From positions 331,125 through 395,124 of the forward strand of contig LVLI01000101.1 in assembly GCA_001687465.1 (NCBI GenBank): a DNA stretch of 64,000 nucleotides. Reading direction: 5' to 3'. The stretch is from Halocafeteria seosinensis (Eukaryota; Sar; Bigyra; Bicosoecida). Made by a program: the position numbers and the translations under genes. The notes beneath the pieces were generated by a model that was not told the DNA's origin, made no database searches, and saw only the letters and a list, made by a program, of their open reading frames with translations. Numbering within the stretch: position 1 is the first letter of the stretch; each line of letters opens with the position of its first letter. Shown here piece after piece: positions 47,173 through 57,580 of this stretch.

Positions 47173-47712
47173 ATGGTAAGTTAAATCTCCACCTCCAGGT
47201 CTTGAAGATTTGGCCGTATAAAGCGCACAGTGGCTGATATAGGGGTGGAAAGGAAGAAGTGACCCCAGGTTGAATTCATTCATTTCCTTCGTTATATAGG
47301 GCTATTATGGGTGGTGCAACGCATCCATAGTGCTTAAAATATGCTATTTGCTGTTGTTTTCGATTCATGGGAGTTTTGGTTGTATTCACTGGTTTTGTGT
47401 GTGGTTGGTTGACCAACACTACAGGCCAAGCGAACGAAGAAAGTAGGGATCGTGGGGAAATATGGAACCCGATATGGTGCTTCCATCAGGAAGCTGATGA
47501 AGAAGATTGAAATCACTCAGCGAGCCAAATACCACTGCTCTTTCTGTGGTAGAGAATCGATGAAGAGAAAAGCTGCTGGAATCTGGCACTGCAAACCCTG
47601 CAACAAGAGTGTGGCAGGAGGAGCTTACATGTTGGCCACGCCAGCTGGTACATCCGTCCGATCAAATACTGCTCGTCTGCGCAAGATGCGTGAGAATGCT
47701 GGTACCGCCTAA
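47173..47712 (+). CDS. RPL37A: 60S ribosomal protein eL43 (L37a)
   Basis: The first coding exon is just the ATG (47173-47175); a 249-nt GT-AG intron leads to exon 47425-47712. The product is 96 residues, as expected. Sequence hallmarks are [19 protein letters not shown], the zinc ribbon CSFCGRES...WHCKPCNKS (four Cys), and the closing [14 protein letters not shown]. It sits on the large ribosomal subunit near the E site. The intron directly after the start codon is typical of ribosomal-protein genes. It is also the longest well-supported intron in the window, so it may carry expression signals or a small RNA; I could not identify box C/D or H/ACA elements in it. Confidence 0.96.
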
Positions 47713-48040
47713 GTGTTATGTCGATCGTTCTCATCGTGTGTTTCGGTAGAAGCTGTACTCCCTCTTAGACCCTTTAAAACTCCTCAAATCAAATTAACAA
47801 GAGATTCTTGAGTGCTTACTTTATACCCTATTTCTCTGTCATTGCATTACTTGTGTTTATATGTTAGGGTTTAAGCAACCGTCTGGGGCCTCTTTACCTT
47901 ACTTGGGATCATATTATATATGTTGTAGAGTGATATCGAATGGTGTCAAGTTGTCAACGTACGCGAGTGGAATAACATGGATTTACAGAATTTCATTTGA
48001 CCACCTGATTCCCTCTCTATGTCGTAAATCAGCATTCCGC
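47713..48040. other. Intergenic between convergent eL43 and DIX-ELMO
   Basis: 328 bp contain the 3' ends of two convergent genes. The sequence is A/T-rich in places and holds no gene that I can support. Confidence 0.5.
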
Positions 48041-49656
48041 TCATAAGACTTCTACGTTGTCCTTTTCTTTCGCAACCGCTTGGAGATCCTCCAGTGTCAA
48101 CGGCGCACGGCTCAGCCATTTCTCCACTTTCTTGCTTATTGAAGCGAGGGCTTTGGGGAAGTTGCTCGAATTGACTTCATAGGCATTATCTGCCCACTCT
48201 TGGTATAACGCCAATAACGCGATGAAATGAAGCTCATGAAAAGCACTATTGTGTTCAAAGAGCGGCCAATATGACCGCTTCTGACGATCTATACTTTTGG
48301 TAAAATGTGCAATCCCTAACGCTTTGGCTAGAGCGGCAGTTAAGTTTATCGACGCCAGGGCAAAAGGTAGATGCCGCGTTTGATCCCCCGTAAAGAGTAT
48401 ACTCCTCGTCTGCGGTCCATAAGATCCAGCGTTATTCCCGAACGAGGTAAAGAAAGTGCCCAATCGTTGTACAGGAGTGGGCAACCTGGAGCCACGGTAC
48501 GTACCTGCGTTGTGTGCTCTCTAGCCATGTACACAAGACATTTCAGTCCAAGAATTCCACCTCCTCTAAAATCATAGCTTGGATCTTCCTGTAGTATGAA
48601 TTGCAAATTCCAGCTAATACTGAACTGACATGCGACGGTATGGGCGAAGAATTCCGCTGCTGCTTACCTGCTGGAACCCAAGAAGTTGCCATTGCGGAGA
48701 TACCCGGGTGAACTCCTCATCGGGAAGAAGGTTCTCCCATAATGCTTCTAGCAGGGCTTCATGAGGAGTAAATTCAGGCTTAAACTGCGTGTTAAAATCT
48801 GTATGAATATCATGGAGATTTGTTAGCGCTAAATCGCTGGGATAATCTCCACCTTCCTGGCCAGCTACTGCACTGGCCTGTTGGTCTCCTTCCACACTAC
48901 TGCGGACATAGTCAGAAGCTCGCTTCCAAGCCCCACTTAAAGCCTTGAAGGCGGACGAGCTAGCGGCCCGTATTTTATCTGTATCGACCCTCTTGGACAC
49001 TGTTTGCCAGGCATGTTTCGCAGTGTCTTGAACGCTGTGGACTGCACTACCACTACGACTTGCTCTAGAGTTATTTGTTTCTTCGACGCCGAATGGCTGT
49101 CCTGCATCGGGCGTCTCATCGTTTCGTAATATTGTTTCGCCATCTTGCATTCCAACAGATGTATGGATTATCTTGTTCAAATGTCTTCTGGCAGCTGTCC
49201 ATTCCTCCGGGGTGTATGGAAACGACTCCACATTTCCTTGTGAATCATCTTCCACCTCGTATAAAGGCAGCACCTTAATCAGAGCGTGATTTTCGCCTGA
49301 CAGCGGCACCGTTTCTCCATCTCGGCACAAATCTAACCACACTAATTGCTTCTGTTTCTGTGTATATATCTGCAAACCATCAATAACCATGTAAGAACTC
49401 TACCCAGTACGCTCTTCCTCAGCAGAGTCCCTCTTACTCTCGCTCTGAAATGGAACTGTCCCTCAAAGGGGAAATTGTCTTTTAGATCTTTCAATGTAAT
49501 CCTCCCTTGTGGCGGTGGTGAGGCTTGCTGCTGTTTATTAGCATCAGGCTTCGTCGTCTTGGGGCGTCGCCCCGGGACTTGAAAGCATCCATCAATCTCT
49601 TCCTCCCGTGTAGTTCCCTGATTTGGGAGCTGTATAATGTATTGCACCACCACCAT
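48041..49656 (-). CDS. DIX domain-ELMO domain fusion protein
   Basis: Exons 49656-49438, 49369-48668, 48588-48505 and 48409-48041 give 457 residues, all joins in frame. Residues ~1-110 read as a DIX fold: VVVQYIIQLP, ITLKDLKDNFPFEGQFHFR, then across the intron QLVWLDLCRDGETVPL. DIX domains of Dishevelled, Axin and plant SOSEKI polymerise head to tail. Residues ~115-270 are a disordered, Ser/Ala-rich linker. Residues ~275-435 are an ELMO domain: HEALLEALWENLL, then the strongly conserved GFQQEDPSYDFRGGGILGL across the junction, LKCLVYMARE, and PFALASINLTAAL. ELMO domains act with Rac GEFs or as ARL-GTPase GAPs. I know of no described DIX-ELMO protein. A polymerising polarity or phagocytosis scaffold is inferred. 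It is divergent from Arp4. Confidence 0.85.
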
Positions 49657-49814
49657 TTGCAGTCGTTCGTTCGTGTAACCAGCAATGCACCATCCATCAT
49701 GTATACACACTCTATATCACACCAACAATCCGTGTCTGAAATTCTAGACTAGTTAGTCTTTCGTGTTGGTTTGTTGACGCATTTTATATCAAGTATCATT
49801 AGGGGAAATAAAAA
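49657..49814. promoter_or_regulatory. Divergent promoter (DIX-ELMO / Arp4)
   Basis: 158 bp separate opposing start codons of two confident genes, so both promoters lie within or overlap this stretch. No motif is assigned. Confidence 0.45.
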
Positions 49815-51541
49815 ATGGCATACCAAGAGCCAGGTAAGTGTGTTTATATATCGGTGCAATATGTAAGAAAGAGTGGCATGAAATCAACGTGTATGGCAGG
49901 GTCTTTAGGAGCCATCGTGGCCAATTTCGGAGGATGTAATACCAAAATCGGATTCGCAGGGGACGATACACCTCAAGTCTATACACCTTCCGTACGTACC
50001 TGTGTGTGTAGAGAGAGACTGGATCATATTGATGTCCAGTATGACTGTGCTTGTCCTGATGACAGCATATTGGAGTTCGAGGGGACCACACTTCCTCGGG
50101 TCCCGAGGAGGATACCAAAGCCACAAGCAATGGTGCCCAGACGGCCAATCAGAAGTCCAAGCATAGAGATGACTCGTTCATCTTTGACATCATGAATCCG
50201 CATAGTGATGTGGAAATTACGTCGCCACTCAAACACGGAATTGTGGAGGACTGGGACATGATGGAGTCGGTGTTGGACTATCACTTAAAGAACTCCCTGC
50301 AGGTAAATACTAAAGAGTATCCTTTCGTATTGGTGGAGCCAGCTTTGCAACCCAGAAAGCACAGGGAAAAATGGGCGCAGCTCCTGTTTGAAAAACAAGA
50401 AGTAGGTCGCTGCACTCAACTGTCAATTGATGTCCCTTCCTTCGGCTGACTGACTTTTACGCCCGTAACTACAGAGCCCTGGTGTTTTCATGGGCAAAGA
50501 AGGTGTATTAGCGTTGTACAGCGTAGGCAAAGTTTCCGGTATCTCTCTGGATATGGGACATTCGTCATGCACGCTGACACCAGTTCATGATGGGTACGCA
50601 TTAATGATGGGTGTGCGACGTAACCCTATAGGAGGGGAAACTATGGATATGTACTTTCGGAGATCTTTGGAGAGGAAGAAAACTAAAGTATATCCGTCGT
50701 TCATGGTAGAAAAAGATGATGTTATGAAACAGCGAGCTCAAGATCGCAGTGAACTCGCTGCGGGTAACGTCGGTGTCCAACAGAGGAACGTCTTCAATCA
50801 ACAGAACAAACTACCCGGAGGAGGAAAACTGAAAGAAATACCAGGCATACGGGACAGTTTTATTGATTTCCATGTTATGGTAAGAGAGAGTGTGAAGGCG
50901 TTCAATTGATTCCTCTTGAGTTGTTATCATTCGTTGAGTCCCACAGGAAATCCTGCGGGACGTACGCAAGTCTACGTTCCTTCTTTCGGAAGAGCCGCTG
51001 GAAGAGCGCTCTTTATCCAACATCCCTAACATTCCGTACGCCTTACCGGATGGTCAAGTTCTACAAGTAGATGCCGACCGATTTGTCACTCCAGAGCTGC
51101 TGTTCTCTCCGAACCCAGTGACGGTATGTACTAGATCAATGCTCACTGCGACGTTCATATTAATGGACATTCTTCTTTTCTTTGCAATGAGTCGTTTGGC
51201 AGGATATGGTGCCTGGCTGCGTTCCCATTACCCAATCCATCGTGGATGCTGGAGTGACGATTGACCCCGCTGTCAGGCCAGATATCGCCTCGCTAATTGT
51301 GGTCCACGGAGGCCTTAGTGGCCTTAATGGTTTGTCCCAGCGTCTTTCCAAAGAATTGAAGCACTCTCAAGCGTTAGGGACAAAACCGCGAGTATTAATG
51401 GCTGATCAGAACCATCGTCATATCTCTTCGTGGATTGGTGGGAGCATCCTCGGAAGTATGGCCGGATTTGATGATCTGTGGGTAACAAAGTCGGAATGGG
51501 AAGAGCAAGGAGAAAATATTATCCATCGCAAATGCCCATAA
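49815..51541 (+). CDS. Actin-related protein Arp4 (BAF53/ACTL6A type)
   Basis: Exons 49815-49833, 49900-49991, 50066-50401, 50475-50879, 50947-51123 and 51203-51541 give 455 residues. Actin-fold marks: LGAIVANFGGCNTKIGFAGDD (phosphate-1), SPLKHGIVEDWDMMESVLDY, PFVLVEPALQPRKHREKWAQL, VSGISLDMGHSSCTLTPVHDGY (phosphate-2), and C-terminal HGGLSGLNGLSQRLSKEL. The closing RHISSWIGGSILGSM...SEWEEQG...RKCP is characteristic of Arp4. Arp4 is a nuclear subunit of NuA4, INO80, SWR1 and SWI/SNF complexes. Unlike actin it has GGC in place of the usual GSG in the first loop, consistent with a non-polymerising Arp. The third exon carries the expected Arp4 insertion after HIGV. Confidence 0.92.
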
Positions 51542-51941
51542 GAAAAATAAACGAAGCGTGCGTTGCTCCGGGCCACCTGATGTAACTAAGCATGCAGTCC
51601 AAAGTACCAGTATTTTGACGCCATGGATGTGACGCAGGCATAACAACATACCACCATGATGGATACATCCCTCCCTGATAATTTCAAACCCGTAAACATT
51701 TGAAAATAGATTCTAACGCAATTCGTATCACATACTTGCTTTTCCATCAACGCTGCGTTTCGTTAGGATATCTTCATTCGTAACAAGACCAAAGTTAGCT
51801 TCCTCACTGAAATCCTCAGCTGCTTGATTGAATTTGGTTGATTCCCAGCTACGGCAGATACACCATGAGCGTTGGGATTGTTAGTTGCTAATAAACTTAG
51901 GGCACGATTCTAGTAGTAACAAGTAGACTTCCAGACTCATA
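51542..51941. other. Intergenic, no supported gene
   Basis: 400 bp between the stop of Arp4 and the start of the NDUFA8 gene, both plus strand. The right end (around 51890-51941) is A/T-rich. No feature is recognised. Confidence 0.5.
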
Positions 51942-52495
51942 ATGGCGTATGCTCAGCCGAATGATCTATTGACCCGGAAGGGTCCTGAGGACAAGTATGA
52001 GTTCCATAGCTCAGATCATGCGTATTCGTGGCGGTATGGTCCCTTGCCCTCGGCTGTCCCGGGGCCCGATGTCACAGAGAAAGACAAGCAGGAGGTGGAT
52101 ACATTAGGCAAGTTTATCACGTCAGAACCGTATAAAGGGGTGATAGAGTCTCTGGCACACAATAGGCACATCTGCATGCGGCAATATTGGGTCTATCATG
52201 CCTGTTCGAAGCGATACACGGACCATACAGCGCCTCAATTCTGCGCTGGAGCCTTATTCGAAATGGCGAAATGCAAGATGAAGTTGTACGTCTTTCACTC
52301 CTCTCACTATGGTGACGCTTTCTAGTTTATACTGCGTGTGTTTGTGCGTTTTGTAACAGAGCGAGGAAAGTGCAACATGAATGTCACAAGGAAGTCAAGA
52401 ACTTGGCCCAATGCTACAGGAAGGAAGGAGCCGGGAATCGCTCAAAATGTTTTGATCAATACCTAGCGTTTGATATGTGCACCGAAGACTTTTGA
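51942..52495 (+). CDS. NDUFA8: Complex I subunit NDUFA8 (quadruple CX9C)
   Basis: Exons 51942-52285 and 52360-52495 give 159 residues, near the usual NDUFA8 length (~172). Four CX9C motifs are seen exactly: CMRQYWVYHAC, CAGALFEMAKC, CHKEVKNLAQC and CFDQYLAFDMC. Two coiled-coil-helix-coiled-coil-helix folds are thereby predicted, which is the hallmark of NDUFA8/PGIV. It is imported into the intermembrane space by the Mia40 route and bound to complex I. There is no cleavable presequence, as expected for this class. With NDUFAF1 elsewhere in the window it shows that the organism keeps a complex I. Confidence 0.85.
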
Positions 52496-53047
52496 TCAGC
52501 TGATGATGTGCAATTCTCCATCATCAATTGTAGCGACGCCATGGACTAGTGCCACCTAGCTCCAGATCAACCTGGTGGATTTGTGCATACTGTGCAGCGA
52601 TTTCATGGGCTGTACCTGTTTCATGCAGCGATTGGGAGTATCGCTACGTTGCGCTCACGCTGTTTGCGCTCTTTGGAATAAGGTTTATGCGAGGGGATGA
52701 TTATCTCCCCTTCTACAGCAATGCGAACATTCTTAAACATTCACACCTTTCCTACACCATTTCTGTGTCAACCGTGTGCTAGTAGGGAATATCGTAGTGG
52801 ATAGTTCACCAACGAAGCCTACTCAAAGATGAGCCGTATCTAGTGTGTCTTCGCAGCACCCAAACTTGCAACAAGGGGTGCAAGCGCGATGTTTTGGGGG
52901 TGCGATGCGTTTCGAACCGGCGATGGGCTCGATTCCTACTGATCACCATGGGCTACTCATGAAAGAAGTTTGTTTCAAGGGGATCGGCAGTCCTCTATAC
53001 CATAGTACTTGTATGTTTCATTGATCAGTTACGCATTTTATACGAAC
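52496..53047. other. Intergenic between convergent NDUFA8 and patatin
   Basis: 552 bp hold the 3' ends of two convergent genes. The segment near 52905-52930 contains TTCGAACCGG, which recalls a tRNA T-loop in reverse, but no cloverleaf can be folded around it. Nothing else is seen. Confidence 0.5.
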
Positions 53048-56000
53048 TCACCCAGTCCTATTAGTTCCCCGTCTCCTGCGTGTCACTGAGCCTCTTCGTC
53101 GCCCTCCTCTTGGTGATGGGGGCCCTGCCGGTTCCGCTGGTTGCTCATCTACCTCATTAGGAGAAGTTGTTGTTGGATACAGATAACCATCATCTAGTGA
53201 ATCCATTCCTAGAGCTTCTAGCATAGCACGTCGACCATGATGATGGTAGGCGCGAAACATTCTCGGGTAGAAACATTGGTGAAATGTGAAGTGATTTGGA
53301 AACCGCCCAAGGAAGCCTAAGTTCCGTGTGAGTTTGCAAAGCCTAGATGCAAGTCTGTTTGTGGACCAGCATTGGCAGAGACATCCTGCAAGATTTCATG
53401 ATTGGTGTTTGGATAACCTGGATGCCAGAGGCTCGGAAGCGGAGCTAAGGAACTCACCAAACAAGGACTTGTGGATACGGTTATATTCTTTTTCCCAAGC
53501 GTCGCGCTTCCAGAGATTCCTCGCATTGAAGTTAAACATATCTACTGCTCGCTCTAGGTCTACGCTTGTAGCGTTATACTTCATGGCTGGTTGATAGCGC
53601 GGTTGAAGCAGATAGACAGTGCCCTCCTTGACCGTATGAGTGTGATCTTCGTCTGGTCGCTTCGGATAAACAACATTGAATTTGAGACTCCACGGACGCA
53701 ACGATTGCCTTCCAGGGAACGCATCCGGGTAGAACGGGTGAGCATCTTCGGGAAATGTTTTCTGGGATAGGTGGTACAGGGCAGTTCTTATATCCGAAAT
53801 CTGCAAGGAAACGTCGAACATGCATTTTAGGGTCGTCTCTTTATATAGATACTGCGAAGTAGAGGCTGTTGTGGTCTTACCGGCACGTTTCTGCCATCTT
53901 CAGTCACAGCCGTGTCATTCGGGACATGAAAGCTACATCCTAAGGTTTGTTCCGCACATGTAAGTGATTGCATTATTTGCTCTTCCATTCCTTTCCCGTC
54001 TGCATCTTCCCCACCATATGCGATATAGATTTCGTCGCACCGGCGACAAAACAGGGGGATAACACCGACACTGCGGACAAAGAGCGGAGATATAGTCTGA
54101 ATACGGGAATGCTGTCCAATTTTTGAAACTTACGAATCTGTGTGTCCCCCATCGGAGAGATGCAATTGCGCGGGTACCTCCTCTTGCTCGTTGCCATATC
54201 CAAGAAGTCCCTGGTGCTGTCGCCGCTCGTACATTTGCCGATACGTTAAAGCACCTCCGCGAGAATATGAAGACAACCCGAGAACGTTTCGGAGCGCTCG
54301 CACGATTGCTATCTGAGACAATACGTGCAGCAGTATTCGTGAGAGTCTTGCTGACACTCCTTGGATCCCCAAAATGTGACGTGCGCCAGTAGAATTGAGG
54401 GCTCTGGAGGTAAGGGCAGCTAATACCGCAAGAACAAAGTAGAGTGCCGAGGCGCCCCACCCAATTGCCTGATTCAGCGATAGCAGGTGTTTACTGCAGT
54501 CGCATTTGAGCGTTTTGAACCAGTACAGGGAGCTTTCATTTGCTTCGAACAATAAGCCGCGGCATAGGAATGGGCCAAGCAGTATCAAAAAGACAGGTAG
54601 GGAGATCAACGTAGCTGCCCCCTTCAGAGGGAAGAATGATACTTCCTGTCCCAAAGAGATCCCGGTCAACGTCATGAATGTTCGAAGTATACGATTCAAC
54701 GTGTGTTCGCCCATATCGGGAGCGACAACAGCCCCACTAATACCCATCGCTTCGGAACTGAACAAACCTCCGCTGTAACCTGTGAAACGTAATTGCTCTA
54801 CTGGAGTTCCTAATGCTTCCCTTATTGCATTATAAACAGTTTGGTACGCTTCTGATGACGTTTTCTGAAGAATTCTGTAGAATGATGGAAAGCGCGTGTC
54901 CACTGGGTGATATCCATCTTGATCGGCGATTAAAAGACCTCTGTCACTTTCATAGCATTTGTAGTACACAAGATGATCATTCTGCGGATCATCGAATGGA
55001 CCATAGAGTATTAGCGCGCCCATGGCTGGGTTCGTGACCATTTTTTCGTTCCTGGGGACATAGAACAGTTTTATACGTTTCCACAGATTGAATGTAAGAC
55101 TACTGATGTAGTGAAATGCAACGCTCCGTCTTTGGCGATAACCGGCAGGGGAAACGGTAATACTTGAGCTTGCGTATCTTAGCGGAGGGTCTCTGTTCGT
55201 TGCATGCTTGTCCAAAATGAGAGATCGAAAGCGTGCGGGAAGCAGCTTTAGGGTCTTTACAAGCCGCGGAGAACAGCTTCCAAAAAGATTCCACAGCAGC
55301 GATTTTGAAACGGATATATATCCCCCAGAGTCAGCAGAGAGATTCCCACGATTGAAAAAGGCTCGCTTAAGTCTCCATTGGTAGAACTTTCCCATAAACT
55401 GCCGATGAACATCACGAAAGAATGCCATGAAGCCAGCGTAAATGAAGACACTCCAAAAAAGCAACCATCCCCACCACTGTCGAGAGTATTTAAGGTGCAG
55501 TACCTTCGGAATCAAGGGGATGCCTGTCTCACAGTGTGCACCTGGAGGATTACCAACCTGTGCCACCTCTAAGAGCTCCGGGTCACACAGTCTGAGAGGC
55601 ACAAACACTGCACCTGCTATAACACAGACCAGAACAAGTCCGAAGAAGTTGCGCTGCACTCTACTTCCAGAAGGAAGAATCACCAGCAAGAGTATTAGCA
55701 ACCCTAAAACACATTTTTCCGCAACGTTCACTCGAAATCGAGCATCCTCCGTTAGTTTTAGACTCGCGACGACAGCGTTCACGAAGTTTGACGTAAGAAA
55801 ACTTGGTACAGTAATCGAGAGCATTACACAAATACTCAAAAAATCCCGCACAAACCCTACCACTGGAGCTTTCTCCACAGGGACGTGCCTGGGATTAAAC
55901 CAATTGCATTTCCGTGCGATGCTGTTCACGGCAACCAATGATCCCGTTACGTAAAAAACCAAGTAAATCCACGTCCATATTGGACCGGTGCCTAGGAGAA

Positions 56001-56855
56001 AATGAGCACCATCCACCAGCGGAGGCGATTGTGCCAGTAAATCCACGTTGAATACGGATACAACGAACTCTGTGTGCAAGACAAACACAGGAACAAATAG
56101 GGCAACAGTTAACGCAAATACTGCCAGGAAGGCAAGCAGTGTCAATGTCCACTCAGAAATTGCATAGAACAATCTCCAGGAGCAGGTGCAGTTTCTGTAA
56201 TCGCTCATCAGGTATCCAACCTGCTAATCAACGGGCAACATAGTGACACTTCGGATATGAGAGGCTGAGCCTCTGAGGAAACGCCAGAGCTTATGCTTAC
56301 GTTAACATGCATGTGCCTGACAAATTCGCGTGTCATATACAAGAGACTATACATAGCGTCACCATCGGGAGCGCGATGACGGTAACGGTCATCATGTAGC
56401 TCGTTCAACCGTTTCAGCCATGACATGAAGGAAGCGGCAGTGTAGCCCCCTGCTCGGCACAAACGCATTAGAGATAAACCATTGGCTTTACTTGCCCAAG
56501 ACTTACCACCTGAAACTGCGCTCATCAATACTTTGTCCACTCTGGGCATTTTTTCGAAGTGCCGGGCAACGTCGTCTCTTGGCGTAGCCCAATACTCGGA
56601 GACTTCTTCGCGGACATTGCCCCGATCTCCTTGACGATGATCCATAGGACTCCCATACAGCCGTTTCTCCACGAACTCAGCCAAGACTCCAGAGGAGAAA
56701 CTGGCACTGCGAATCCCACCACCTGTGAAGGCCAATCCAACCAAGTATTTTCCTTTATCGTCCTCGAGCGGATCTACATAGCCAGTGCGGTTATCCGGGT
56801 AGCTGGGTAGGCGACCCAGTTCCTCGGTGTCATCTTGACGGTGATTGGACGACAT
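53048..56855 (-). CDS. Multipass patatin-like phospholipase, copy A
   Basis: Exons 56855-56507, 56449-56301, 56220-54134, 54070-53881, 53800-53458 and 53385-53048 give 1151 residues. The patatin oxyanion loop LAFTGGGIRSASF is near residue 50. The nucleophile elbow SAVSGGGY is split by an intron, Ser near 114. A very large insert follows, with about six hydrophobic spans in residues ~170-460 (WTLTLLAFLAVFALTVALFV, CVMLSITVPSFL, CVLGLLILLLVIL, FFGLVLVCVIAGAVFV) and two more later. The conserved ISGAVVAPDMG and the catalytic Asp motif LSDGGHTDS close the core at ~850. The C-terminal ~270 residues have Cys/Trp-rich (CLCQCWSTNRL) and basic tails. It is inferred to be a Ser-Asp lipid acylhydrolase embedded in membrane. 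It is a tandem paralogue of the gene at 57581-61353. Confidence 0.88.
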
Positions 56856-57580
56856 ATCTTTTTTCTAACGTTCTCCAAAAAACGAGAGCTCACCAGCTGG
56901 AGCAAATACAGCGGCGAGAACAGCGGACTTGGACTTTGCTGGGTATGGCAAAATGCTCTCACAGTTTTACCAGGGCTATAAATTGGACACACAGTGGCAA
57001 ACTTAGTCTACCAGCGTCCTCAACAATGTGAGCATTGACCACCGTGGGAGTGTGTCAAATCTGGAATAGGGTACCGAATAATCACTCTTGAAGAACAATC
57101 CCCATGTTCTGAATATCCGATTATGCCGGATACGGCAGCTGGATCGCAACGGTAGCTGTGTACACAGGCACAGGGGATGTTATAAAAAATGTGAGGCCCC
57201 GCGTCTCTGCCATAATCGATCTTTAGAAACGTAGTAGAGTCCCCGGACGATGCTGTTCTGTCCCCGGCTTTTCTGGTAATTCCAAGCGCCGCGATCAAGG
57301 GGCTGGCCAGCCTAGGGGGTCCAGTAACCGTGCTGCTAAATAACGCCGGGCCTGGGAACACACAAATAATAAAAACAGTCAAGGGAGCTCGTGTGTGTCT
57401 CTGGACAAGGTCTCCACACTCAACGTACCACAAGTGCTTGTGTTCTATTTCAAACTACCACTACTGGTATCTTGGCAACGTTGTTGACACGCTGGAAGCC
57501 TCAGGGTTAATCCAGCAGACGTGCTTGGTGTACAAGGTATAAAATATTACAGTTTGCGCAGGTGCATTCAATCAAGTGAC
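56856..57580. other. Spacer between the two patatin genes
   Basis: 725 bp between the stop of copy B (57581) and the start of copy A (56855), both minus strand; it holds the copy A promoter. Frames on either strand are short and unlike the patatins, so it is not a degenerate third copy. Confidence 0.5.

Noticed and set aside
52905-52935. Possible reverse-strand tRNA (TTCGAACC near a T-loop position)
   Set aside because: The flanking bases do not pair as a T-stem and no anticodon arm or acceptor stem can be folded around it.
56856-57580. Possible third, degenerate patatin copy in the spacer
   Set aside because: None of the patatin motifs or exon-border sequences is found on either strand.
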